Part shown: piece by piece, positions 1 through 7,238 of the stretch | Layout of the letters: each line of letters starts with the position of its first letter | Numbering within the stretch: the first letter of the stretch is position 1 | Assembly (NCBI GenBank): GCA_937969485.1 | Contig: CALBVQ010000175.1 | Coordinates: 1 to 17,578 of the forward strand | Direction: 5' to 3' | Source: an uncultured Saprospiraceae bacterium | GTDB taxonomy: Bacteria; Bacteroidota; Bacteroidia; Chitinophagales; Saprospiraceae | DNA: 17,578 nt | Made by a program: the position numbers and the translations under genes | The notes under the pieces: generated by a model | Database searches by the model: none | The model's input: the letters and a program-made list of their open reading frames with translations, nothing else | Told to the model about the DNA's origin: nothing

Positions 1-89
1 CGTCTGCGCTTCAAAAGAACTGTTTAGCTCCCATTCTCTTTGCATTTTAAGCTCTCATGACGAAAACCTAATGCATAATTCAGGTTAAA
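1..89 (-). repeat. Foldback repeat A, copy 1 (partial, cut by window start)
   Basis: The reverse complement of this stretch matches the left half of the copy at 6624-6974: the block around CTCCCATTCTCTTTGCATT (30-48) and the block around GACGAAAACCTAATGCAT. It ends in a terminal repeat at 69-89 (core CAGGTTAAA, 81-89), which is the inverted complement of 17467-17487 at the other end of the window. The copy is truncated by the window edge at its centre. Three copies are seen, so the repeat is well supported; its mobility is inferred. Confidence 0.8.
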
Positions 90-146
90 AGGAAGCTAAA
101 TGTGATAAATTTATTTTGATTTCTTACGCTTGAGCACTAACTTTTT

Positions 147-307
147 ATACCAATTCTGTTTTAAGGTTTCACTTTCTTTTCAAGAATTATTAAATCAAGT
201 ACAAGGCAGAAAACGCAAGGATAGCCTTAGCTATCATGAGTATTTCTAACGAAGTAATTGCTTTTATAAACTTGAAAATATGCGAAATTCTAAAACAGAA
301 TTGGTAT
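147..307. repeat. MITE-like element B with 17-bp perfect inverted ends
   Basis: The left end ATACCAATTCTGTTTTA (147-163) is the exact reverse complement of the right end TAAAACAGAATTGGTAT (291-307). Inside is a perfect hairpin, GATAGC-CTTA-GCTATC (220-235). The right terminus recurs as an identical 20-mer at 6668-6687. No transposase is present and no clear target-site duplication flanks the element, so it would be a non-autonomous or palindromic intergenic repeat. From memory, repeats ending in ACCAATT with a GATAGC hairpin are common in marine Bacteroidota and gammaproteobacteria; I could not search for this. Confidence 0.75.
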
Positions 308-467
308 TATCTCTGTAAAAAGATGCAGAAGTCGAAAACGTATTGGATTCAGTGCTTAATTTGATGCAGCGCTGCTTTTTATTCATTTGTTGGTATTTTT
401 TTTACGACATTCAATACGTATCAGCATGTACCTAGGATTTCAGGCACTTAAAACAGTTTAGTTGGTA

Positions 468-986
468 TTATTCCTCCTCATACCATGCGCTATATTTCAT
501 GTAGTTCTGAGCCGTTCTTGTAATGAAAAATTGAAGATTATCGCTCTCTAGTTTCTTGATTGGCTTAGCAGGAATTCCTCCATAGATATAGCCTGACTCG
601 CATATCGTATTTTCTAGAACTACTGCTCCTGCTGCTATTATAACATGTTTTTTAATAACTGCATTATCCATGATAATTGCGTTCATTCCCACAAGAACCT
701 CTTCTTCGATCGTACAACCATGAATCATTGCTCCGTGGCCTATACTCACATCATTCCCAATAGAAGTGACACTTTTTTCAAAAGTTGCATGAATGACTGA
801 GTTATCTTGGACATTTACTCGGTCACCCAAACGTATGCTACTTACGTCTCCTCTAATCACTGCACCAAACCAAAAACTGCAATTCTCACCAGTCTCCACA
901 TCACCAACGATTCGACAAGTATCCGCCATCCATGAATTTTCTCCTATTTTGGGCGTAAAGCCCCTTAGCTTAATTAAGTTACTCAT
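468..986 (-). CDS. Gamma-carbonic anhydrase / YrdA-like hexapeptide-repeat protein
   Basis: This 172-residue protein has the left-handed beta-helix fold of gamma-carbonic anhydrases, built from hexapeptide repeats over roughly residues 10-135. The three metal-ligand histidines are present: His66 (VIHA), His84 (IGHG) and His89 (IHGC), with the 5-residue spacing of the last two as in the archaeal enzyme Cam. Arg45 and Asp47 (IRGD) and Gln60-Asp61 match conserved active-site positions. The C-terminal helix (about 145-172) is typical of the YrdA/PaaY branch. Many such homologues have weak or no carbonic anhydrase activity, so CO2 hydration is possible but not proven. The ATG overlaps the stop of the upstream lipoprotein gene in an ATGA arrangement, which implies translational coupling. 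The protein is probably cytoplasmic, as no signal peptide is seen. Confidence 0.9.
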   Translation of the reverse strand: MSNLIKLRGFTPKIGENSWMADTCRIVGDVETGENCSFWFGAVIRGDVSSIRLGDRVNVQDNSVIHATFEKSVTSIGNDVSIGHGAMIHGCTIEEEVLVGMNAIIMDNAVIKKHVIIAAGAVVLENTICESGYIYGGIPAKPIKKLESDNLQFFITRTAQNYMKYSAWYEEE

Positions 987-1900
987 ATGCCACTAACAGG
1001 AGTAACAGTATAGCCTTCTTGACGCAAGAGTGAAATTACCCCTTGTACACCTACCAAGTGCCCAGCACCTACCGCAAAAAAAGTTGGTTGCGTTCCCATA
1101 TATTCTTTCATGGGAGCGATCCAATTTCTATTTCTATTATTCAACAAAATGTCCATATCACCTAGTGATTCGTCACTGAACATTGCCCCCATTCCCTTAA
1201 GGTCTTGGTCCTTATAAATAGCGATCATCTTTGCCAACTCGTCGTTTCCAGAATCTGAGTTTTTAATCGACTCAACAAGCATTTGCGCTTGATCTGAATA
1301 AGGGATAGAATCAAAAACACTCAACTGATAATCAACTGTTTCAAGACCTCCCATCTCCATTTTTCTGGTTTTCGCTATCTCCACAAATTCCATCTCGTAA
1401 GACTTCATTTCGCCGCTTTGCAATACATTTGGCGACATGTCTTCACTGGCGAAAATCGTGAGAAAGGCTGGTTTCATTCGTTCAAACAATGCCAGCGGTA
1501 AACCCATCTTATCAAAGTGCGCCTTAATCATTGAATATTCCTCAGTGGTCACTAGGTCGCTGAGTGTCTTATTGTCCTTCATTATAGCTTTTTGCATAAG
1601 AGCCATCTGTTGTGACATGTCCGACATTACATTCATGTCTATCTCGAAAACCATCCTTTTGGTTTGCTCAATAGCATTCAATGTTCCGTCTGGATAGAAG
1701 AAATCATCCTTAGGTATGATGTGAATTGTTCCGTACAAATAAGATGGGCTAGCTAATTCTTTCTTTTCAATTTTCCACAGAAGTGCTTTTTCTGTAGGGG
1801 CAAGATTTTTTGAAACGAGGCCTTGTTTTTTTGTCGAGCCACAAGCTACGAGCACCATGCTGAGGATTCCGAAGAAGGCTATTTTTACTGATTTTGTCAT
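983..1900 (-). CDS. TraB/GumN family lipoprotein
   Basis: This 305-residue protein begins with a lipoprotein signal peptide: a basic start, a hydrophobic run (IAFFGILSMVLVA) and a lipobox cysteine at Cys20 (LVAC|GS). The mature part carries the TraB/GumN (TIKI-like) signatures: YLYGTIHI near residue 55 (GxxH), GLETVDYQ in the middle, and the C-terminal AVGAGHLVGVQGV...LLRQEGYTV block. Family members resemble the metal-dependent TIKI proteases, but the bacterial role is largely unknown, so a membrane-anchored hydrolase is inference. An in-frame TTG at 1948 would extend the gene into rlmB. I chose the ATG at 1900 because it places the signal peptide at the N-terminus and lies one base past the rlmB stop. 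Its stop overlaps the next gene's ATG. Confidence 0.88.
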   Translation of the reverse strand: MTKSVKIAFFGILSMVLVACGSTKKQGLVSKNLAPTEKALLWKIEKKELASPSYLYGTIHIIPKDDFFYPDGTLNAIEQTKRMVFEIDMNVMSDMSQQMALMQKAIMKDNKTLSDLVTTEEYSMIKAHFDKMGLPLALFERMKPAFLTIFASEDMSPNVLQSGEMKSYEMEFVEIAKTRKMEMGGLETVDYQLSVFDSIPYSDQAQMLVESIKNSDSGNDELAKMIAIYKDQDLKGMGAMFSDESLGDMDILLNNRNRNWIAPMKEYMGTQPTFFAVGAGHLVGVQGVISLLRQEGYTVTPVSGI

Positions 1901-1901
1901 A

Positions 1902-2633
1902 TTAATTTCTGAATTTACTGATTTCGTAGAATACAACACCTGCTGCAACAGATACGTTCAATGATTCTGTTTTTCCTACCTGATTGATCTTAAACGAATG
2001 GTCTATTTTTTTTCGTATGTGGTCACTAATTCCTTCTCCCTCATCTCCCATGACAACAGCAAGTGGTCCAGAAAAGTCTAGTTGATCGATTGTTTTTTCT
2101 GCGTGATGATCTGCACCGATTACTTGCAAACCCAAACCTTGGAGTGAATCAATCACATTGCTTATACTTTTTTCGCGGCACACCGTGAGATGAGACAAAG
2201 CACCAGCTGAGGACTTGAAAGTTATTTCATTGATAATTGCAGAATTTTTTAAGGGCGATACGATGGCATGTGCACCGAAAACCTCTGCGCTACGTGCAAT
2301 AGCACCGAAATTTCGGACGTCAGTTACTCCGTCAAGCACAACAATAAAGGGGTTTTTACCTTGTTCATAGAGTTGGGCAACGACATTATCTATCGATTGA
2401 TAATCAACCAATGAAAGGTAGGCAAGGACACCTTGATGATTACCGGAAGTCATTTTATTTAACTTTTGGGCAGGGACATGTTGAACAGGAATAGACCTTC
2501 CTTTTAGCTTTTCCCGGAGGTCTTTTTCGAATTCACCTCTAGTACCAGTCTGTAAGAAAATTTTCTCAACCTGCTTGCCGGAATCAAGTAATTCCAAAAT
2601 TCCTTTACGTCCTATTACAATATTTGTATCCAT
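1902..2633 (-). CDS. rlmB: 23S rRNA 2'-O-ribose methyltransferase RlmB (TrmH/SpoU family)
   Basis: This 243-residue SPOUT-class enzyme uses S-adenosylmethionine to methylate the 2'-OH of a guanosine in 23S rRNA (G2251 in E. coli). The N-terminal substrate-binding domain (about 1-75) opens with VIGRKGILELL, typical of RlmB. The catalytic knot domain has all three SpoU motifs: NFGAIARSAEVFGAHA (motif 1), VMGDEGEGIS (motif 2) and SLNVSVAAGVVFYE (motif 3). Length and motifs fit the family. A TTG codon at 2642 would add three residues; the ATG at 2633 gives the usual N-terminus. It is the first gene of a minus-strand operon with the TraB-like lipoprotein and the carbonic-anhydrase-like protein. 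A related TrmH-family specificity cannot be excluded. Confidence 0.92.
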   Translation of the reverse strand: MDTNIVIGRKGILELLDSGKQVEKIFLQTGTRGEFEKDLREKLKGRSIPVQHVPAQKLNKMTSGNHQGVLAYLSLVDYQSIDNVVAQLYEQGKNPFIVVLDGVTDVRNFGAIARSAEVFGAHAIVSPLKNSAIINEITFKSSAGALSHLTVCREKSISNVIDSLQGLGLQVIGADHHAEKTIDQLDFSGPLAVVMGDEGEGISDHIRKKIDHSFKINQVGKTESLNVSVAAGVVFYEISKFRN

Positions 2634-2639
2634 ATGAAG

Positions 2640-2647
2640 CAAAAGTA
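2640..2647 (-). promoter_or_regulatory. Candidate -7 box for the rlmB operon
   Basis: The minus strand reads TACTTTTG here, matching the Bacteroidota -7 consensus TAnnTTTG. It sits only 6 bases before the rlmB ATG, so the transcript would be nearly leaderless. I see no good -33 TTG at the expected spacing, so this may be chance. Confidence 0.3.
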
Positions 2648-2927
2648 GATAAATGGTGTGGAAACCTATCTTGGACTGTCTACTTTTCGACGTAAGGCTA
2701 TATTTTTTATTTTGGCGGAAGCCGAAATACTCAGAATTAGAAAATGTTCAAGAAAATGTGATAAATCAATAGAAAATAGTTGGTAATTGACGTATTGCCG
2801 AAAAAATGAATTGAATTCTGTCGGGAATACGAAATCGTTCTGCATTTTGTTTTCATAAATGTAAATACGATGTATATTGTGGTAATCTTTCAAAAATCAG
2901 GAAGAGTTAACAATTAAAATACCTACT

Positions 2928-5900
2928 ATGCAGACAAAATTACTCAGTGTAATATTTATGCTATTCATATTCGGAGGGCTAAACGCTCAAAAATCGACGG
3001 ATATTGATTTAGCGAAAAGGACTTTAGCAGAGTCATTTGAAAAATACGGACTTGAAATTGATGAAATTGACCAATTTTTGGTTTCGGATCATTACGTTTC
3101 ATCGTACCATAATGCAACTCACCTTTATTTATGGCAAACACACAAGGAAGTGCCAGTTTATAATGGATTGATTACCATAGGAATTCAGGATGATGAGATA
3201 TATAATATCCAGTCTGCTGCAGTTAGAGGACTTCCGTCCAAAGTGATTGATCGTCCCGTTGCCTTAGGGCCTGAAGATGCGATTCAAGCCGCAGGCGAGC
3301 AATTAGGATTTCCTAATAATGAGGATTTCACCTTGATAGAAACTAAAAGGGCTAATAGCTTTGTATATGCGTCTGCCTCTTTTGCTTCAAATAATATTCC
3401 GGTGTATCTGTGTTACGACTTGAATGCAGAAGGAATGTATGAACTTGGCTGGAACGTTGATCTTGATATTCCAGGAAGTGATTACTACTCAGTAAGAGTA
3501 AGTGCAGCAGATGGTAAAATCTTGACTAAAAATAATTATACAGTTTATTGTTCTCACGATGTAGATCTTTCACATTCTCATACGAATCGTTGTAAGTTAG
3601 ACTTTTCAAAGGAACAAGGGACAAATGCAACGAATACAGCCTTAGTAAATTCAATGATGGGTGGGACTTACCGAGTGTACCCAGCGCCGGGAGAATCTCC
3701 TAATCATATAGATCATCAATTGGTAACAGATCCAGCGGATCTAGTTGCGTCTCCATTCGGATGGCACGATACAGATGGTGTAGAAGGAGCCGAAGAAACA
3801 ATTACTAATGGAAACAACGTTACGGCATATTTAGATAAGGACTCAAATGATATTCCTGACGCTCCAGGTCCTGATGGTGGTGCAGAATTGGTATTTGATT
3901 TTCCACATGACCAGTCAGCTGAGCCTGTTGTAAATGAGGATGCTGCTATCACGAATTTATTCTATATGAATAATTTCGTTCATGACTTCACTTATCGTCA
4001 TGGATTTGATGAAGCTGCTGGAAACTTCCAAGAGAATAACTACGGAAATGGTGGTTTTGGCGGTGATAGAGTAGAAGCTCAAGTGGCCGATGGTGCAGAC
4101 TTAGCAACTCCAAATGAAAATAATGCAAACTTTGCTACTCCAGCCGATGGAGCTAGTGGTAGAATGCAGATGTTTCTTTGGGGGACAAATGAATCTGACA
4201 TATTTACGGTAAATGATCCAGCACAAATCGCAGGTAAATACCCAGCGATAGCTGCACAATTTGGAGCTCCTATTACGGATGTTGCTGTAACAGGTAAAAT
4301 GGTGATAGTTGATGATGGGACTACAACCCCTACAACAGGTTGCGACGAAACTGTGAACGCAGCTGATATCGCAGGAACTGTGGCATTGATCGACAGAGGA
4401 GAATGTGAATTTGGTTTCAAAGCCCTCCAAGTACAGAATGCGGGTGCTATCGCAGCCGTGATTTGTAATATTGAGGGTGTGAATGGAGGAGATGGAGATA
4501 CAGATGTTTTCTCAATGGCTGGTGGTGCAGTTGGAGCACAAGTTACTATTCCTGCCGTTATGATGAGACTGAGTGACTGTAATTTAATCCGTGCTTCTAT
4601 TGAAGCAGGTGTTGATGTGAACGTTACTTTACAGCTTCCGCAGATTACAGGCCCTACAAGAATTAATGGTAGTTTCGATAATGGTGTGATCAGTCATGAA
4701 TTTGGTCATGGTGTATCTAACAGATTAACAGGAGGACCATCACAAGCAGGTTGTTTAGGAAATGATGAGCAGATGGGAGAAGGCTGGAGTGATTTCTTCG
4801 CTTTAGTGATGTCTGTAGAGCCAGGTGATATGGGAACTGATTCAAGAGGAATAGGGACATATGCATCTAGTCAAGGAGTAGATGGTGGAGGAATTAGAGA
4901 TTTTCCGTATAGCACCGACATGTCAATTTCACCTAAAACCTATGATGATATTATAGGAACAGGTGCACCTCACCCACTTGGTGAAGTGTGGGCAGCAGTA
5001 ACATGGGATATGTACTGGAGAATGGTAGATAAATATGGATATGATGCTGATGTTAATAATCAAGAAAGTGGAAATGCGCGCGCTATTAGGTTAGTAATCG
5101 AAGGTATGAAAGAACAGGGGTGTTTGCCAGGATTTTTATCGGGAAGAGATGGAATCTTAGCAGCTGATGATGCATTATATGACGGAGAGAATTTCTGTTT
5201 GATTTATGATGCGTTTGCACGAAGAGGAATGGGATATTTTGCGGATCAAGGATTAACAACTGATAGAGGGGATGGTTCTGAGAATTTCCTTTCTCATCCT
5301 AATTGTATAGACACGATGCTAATTTCAAAATCAACACCTCCATTTGTTGAGATTGGTAAAGAATTCGAAGTTACGATAAAAGTTACTAATTTCAAACAAG
5401 GAGATGTAACTGCACTTGTTGTAACAGATGAGGTACCTGAAGGTACGGAATATGTTGATGGAACAGCAAGTATTGCTGCTACTCTGAATGGAGATGTTCT
5501 TTCGTTTGATGTAGGATCAATGACTAACGGAGAGGAGTTAACAATTACATATACATTGAAAGTTCTTGATGGTTCTAAGTCTGAGACCTTATACATTGAT
5601 GATTTCACAGACGGAGACGACAGATGGGATATTGATATTTTTGAAGGAACCGAGCTGTCATGGGAGTTGCAAGCAAGTGCTCTAGAAGCGGACAATGAAG
5701 GATTCAAGATCAATGATTCAGCTACAGAAGAAACAGACAATGTATTATTCTCAATAGGATCTTTTACAATTTCAGGAGATCGTCCAACTTTGAAATTCAG
5801 ACATAGATATAACACTGAAACTGGGAATGATGGTGGATTCATATCAGTAAGACCTGAAGGTCAAGAAGGATGGATTCGATTGAACGCTGACAACAACGTA

Positions 5901-6491
5901 AGAGATGGATACAATGTAACTCTTGCCTATGGGACTTTTGCACTTCCTAATTTATCTGCTTTTAGTGGAGACAGCGAAGGTATAATTCAGTCTTACCTTG
6001 ATTTGTCAGATTATTCTGGACAAGATATTCAGGTGAGATTTAGATTTGGAACAGATCCGGAAGCTGGTGCAGAAGGTGACTTTACAGGATGGGGAATTGA
6101 TGATTTTGAAATTCTTGATTTGAAAGATTTTGCTGGAACTGCGTGTATCAATATTGATGGCGAGCAAGAAAATTGTGCTACAGCAATTACATTGATTGAG
6201 TCAAATGGCGTTATAGCTTTGAATGATGTTGAACGAGATGATTTCAGCATGACTTTATTCCCTAATCCAGCGAATAGCACAGTAAATGTTAGTGTTGTTA
6301 GTACGGAAAATGCTGATGCAACTTTACAGGTGATAGCTGTTGACGGTACATTAGCTGGCACTCAGAATGTAAGACTAAATACAGGGAAAGATATTATCGC
6401 TGTTAATATAGAAAACCTATCAAGTGGTGTGTACTTTGTTAAATTGAATAGCTCTACACAGCACTCCATTAAGCGATTAGTAATTGAGTAA
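2928..6491 (+). CDS. Secreted M36 (fungalysin-type) zinc metalloprotease with PA domain and T9SS sorting domain
   Basis: This 1187-residue extracellular protease has, in order: a signal peptide (about 1-20, ending LNAQ); an FTP-like propeptide (about 30-200); an M36 catalytic region (about 300-770) interrupted by a protease-associated domain (about 467-577, with the run TVALIDRGECEFGFKALQVQ); a DUF11-like Ig-fold domain (about 793-883); a jelly-roll or immune-inhibitor-A-like domain (about 887-1064, ending GWGIDDFEI); and a type A T9SS sorting domain (about 1105-1187, starting LFPNPAN). The zinc motif HEFGH is at 590-594, and the third ligand is Glu618 in MGEGWSDFF. It is probably made as a zymogen, exported by Sec, sent out by T9SS and used for extracellular protein breakdown. 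It stands alone and is followed by a strong terminator. The domain calls rest on motifs and their boundaries are approximate. Confidence 0.93.
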   Translation: MQTKLLSVIFMLFIFGGLNAQKSTDIDLAKRTLAESFEKYGLEIDEIDQFLVSDHYVSSYHNATHLYLWQTHKEVPVYNGLITIGIQDDEIYNIQSAAVRGLPSKVIDRPVALGPEDAIQAAGEQLGFPNNEDFTLIETKRANSFVYASASFASNNIPVYLCYDLNAEGMYELGWNVDLDIPGSDYYSVRVSAADGKILTKNNYTVYCSHDVDLSHSHTNRCKLDFSKEQGTNATNTALVNSMMGGTYRVYPAPGESPNHIDHQLVTDPADLVASPFGWHDTDGVEGAEETITNGNNVTAYLDKDSNDIPDAPGPDGGAELVFDFPHDQSAEPVVNEDAAITNLFYMNNFVHDFTYRHGFDEAAGNFQENNYGNGGFGGDRVEAQVADGADLATPNENNANFATPADGASGRMQMFLWGTNESDIFTVNDPAQIAGKYPAIAAQFGAPITDVAVTGKMVIVDDGTTTPTTGCDETVNAADIAGTVALIDRGECEFGFKALQVQNAGAIAAVICNIEGVNGGDGDTDVFSMAGGAVGAQVTIPAVMMRLSDCNLIRASIEAGVDVNVTLQLPQITGPTRINGSFDNGVISHEFGHGVSNRLTGGPSQAGCLGNDEQMGEGWSDFFALVMSVEPGDMGTDSRGIGTYASSQGVDGGGIRDFPYSTDMSISPKTYDDIIGTGAPHPLGEVWAAVTWDMYWRMVDKYGYDADVNNQESGNARAIRLVIEGMKEQGCLPGFLSGRDGILAADDALYDGENFCLIYDAFARRGMGYFADQGLTTDRGDGSENFLSHPNCIDTMLISKSTPPFVEIGKEFEVTIKVTNFKQGDVTALVVTDEVPEGTEYVDGTASIAATLNGDVLSFDVGSMTNGEELTITYTLKVLDGSKSETLYIDDFTDGDDRWDIDIFEGTELSWELQASALEADNEGFKINDSATEETDNVLFSIGSFTISGDRPTLKFRHRYNTETGNDGGFISVRPEGQEGWIRLNADNNVRDGYNVTLAYGTFALPNLSAFSGDSEGIIQSYLDLSDYSGQDIQVRFRFGTDPEAGAEGDFTGWGIDDFEILDLKDFAGTACINIDGEQENCATAITLIESNGVIALNDVERDDFSMTLFPNPANSTVNVSVVSTENADATLQVIAVDGTLAGTQNVRLNTGKDIIAVNIENLSSGVYFVKLNSSTQHSIKRLVIE

Positions 6492-6502
6492 TGGATAGAT
6501 AG

Positions 6503-6518
6503 TTGGGCTTTCGCCCAA
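6503..6518. repeat. GGGC-TTTC-GCCC hairpin, copy 1
   Basis: TTGGGC-TTTC-GCCCAA is a perfect 6-bp stem with a four-base loop, 12 bases after the protease stop. It has no T-run behind it, so it is not a classical terminator by itself. The 14-base core TGGGCTTTCGCCCA recurs exactly at 13800-13813. Confidence 0.6.
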
Positions 6519-6551
6519 AGATTGCCCCCTTGTGAACATAGAGGGTAAACG

Positions 6552-6585
6552 AGGCCCCAGTGCGAAAGTGTGCTGGGGCCTTTTT
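6552..6585 (+). terminator. Strong intrinsic terminator of the M36 protease gene
   Basis: AGGCCCCAG (6552-6560) and CTGGGGCCT (6573-6581) form a perfect 9-bp GC-rich stem around a 12-base loop, followed by TTTTTAT. It lies about 60 bases after the protease stop. Confidence 0.9.
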
Positions 6586-6623
6586 ATGTGCCATGCATAT
6601 TATGTACTGATAGGGTCAAACCG

Positions 6624-6974
6624 TCAAACCCGATTATCCATTAGGTTTTCGTCAGGAGAGCATTAATCTAAAACAGAATTGGTATTACCTCTTGAACTAC
6701 CTGCGAAATATAGCGCTTCGCTAATTTTCACTCAGTCATTATCGCGATGCTGTGGATCATTCGTAAAAACCTATACTATCATTGATAGTACAAGTCTCAT
6801 TACAAAGTTCTATTACCTAAATTGGGTTGAAATGCAAAGAGAATGGGAGCTCAATAGTTTTTTTGAAGCGCAGGCGTGGTTACCATCACGGTGAGCATGA
6901 AAAGAGCTGGACGTCCCAATGTTGAAGCAGTTTGAGTTCGTACTAGAGATTCTTAACACATATTTCGGGTTAAA
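6624..6974 (+). repeat. Foldback repeat A, copy 2 (complete, interrupted)
   Basis: The left end (about 6624-6643, containing AAACCCGATTATCCATTA) and the right end (6954-6974, containing ACATATTTCGGGTTAAA) are imperfect inverted repeats. The left part matches the reverse complement of 1-89, and 6864-6974 matches the reverse complement of 17467-17578 at roughly 80% identity by eye. Relative to those copies there is an extra block of about 165 bases between GAGAGC (6656-6661) and AAATGCAAAGAGAATGGGA (6830-6848). Without it the copy would be about 187 bp. Confidence 0.8.
6668..6687 (+). repeat. Isolated terminus of element B
   Basis: CTAAAACAGAATTGGTATTA is identical to 290-309, the right end of element B. 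No matching left end or body lies to its left, so this is a stranded terminus within the block that interrupts foldback repeat A copy 2. Confidence 0.75.
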
Positions 6975-6977
6975 GTC

Positions 6978-7141
6978 ACGAAGGAGCCTATTTGGCGGGA
7001 ATCGTTAGTTGATCGCAAGGGTATTAACTGTGAAGTAGAATCTGAAGGAAGCCTGAGGTAAACTGTTGATATGACGCGGAGAAACATGGTCAAAGGCCAC
7101 GCATGTAGTAGGATAATTGAGCAATAGCCGAAACAAAAAAA
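6978..7141 (+). mobile_element. Probable truncated group II intron RNA fragment (domain I-like)
   Basis: The run from GGCGGGAATCGTTAGTTGATC through GTGAAGTAGAATCTGAAGGA and AGCCTGAGGTAAAC to GGATAATTGAGCAATAGCCG resembles, from memory, domain I of bacterial group II introns upstream of a reverse transcriptase (GTGAAGT-GAATCTG-GGAAGCC-GAGG-CAAAC order). No reverse transcriptase, domain V or 5' GUGYG boundary is found, so it would be a dead remnant. It directly abuts foldback repeat A copy 2, and its end merges with the rpsU terminator. A covariance-model search was not possible. Confidence 0.45.
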
Positions 7142-7165
7142 GCCTTTGGACGTAAGTCCAAAAGC
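7135..7165 (-). terminator. Intrinsic terminator downstream of rpsU
   Basis: On the minus strand GCTTTTGGAC-TTAC-GTCCAAAGGC forms a 10-base stem with one mismatch, followed by T7 (A-run at 7135-7141 on the plus strand). It lies about 75 bases past the rpsU stop. A T6 run at 7172-7177 on the plus side could make it work in both directions. Confidence 0.75.
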
Positions 7166-7238
7166 AATTATGTTTTTTACCATACTGAAATGGCATATAA
7201 CCACAGTGCATCACTGTAGCATGAAATTCAATAGATAA

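Larger units (their letters stand above)
1..467. other. Gene-free, repeat-rich interval
   Basis: No convincing gene lies here. The interval holds foldback repeat A copy 1 (1-89) and the inverted-repeat element B (147-307). At 366-375 there is a perfect 10-base palindrome, GCAGCGCTGC, followed by T5 on the plus strand; it lacks a proper loop and no plus-strand gene precedes it. The carbonic-anhydrase-like operon ends at 468 running leftward, and I see no strong terminator for it here. Confidence 0.6.
6492..7238. other. Gene-free interval made of terminators, repeats and an intron-like fragment
   Basis: This 747-base gap has no credible gene. From left to right it holds a GGGC/GCCC hairpin, the protease terminator, foldback repeat A copy 2 interrupted by about 165 bases, a segment resembling group II intron domain I, and the rpsU terminator. 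The short open frames here overlap the repeat and match no protein family I recognise. Confidence 0.7.

Noticed and set aside
1..89. An integron attC site, because the repeat ends contain GTTAAA/TTTAAC next to an imperfect palindrome.
   Set aside because: The 7-base ends do not fit GTTRRRY/RYYYAAC, the element is longer than typical attC sites, and there is no integrase or cassette array.
236..364. A 42-codon open frame starting at an ATG inside element B and running past its right end.
   Set aside because: It lies mostly within an inverted-repeat element, has no recognisable domain and its 3' half is the terminal repeat itself. It is better explained as the repeat's sequence.
2666..2893. 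A 75-codon minus-strand frame between rlmB and the M36 protease gene.
   Set aside because: It lies in AT-rich intergenic DNA, has no signal peptide or family match, and overlaps the region where both divergent promoters must lie.
4079..4430. Antisense open frames of about 110 codons inside the protease gene, and similar ones inside parC.
   Set aside because: They are shadow frames over strongly supported genes and have no domain or start signals of their own.
6679..6894. A 71-codon plus-strand frame between the protease gene and rpsU.
   Set aside because: It spans the junction of the inserted block and foldback repeat A. The other repeat copies do not keep an equivalent start or frame.
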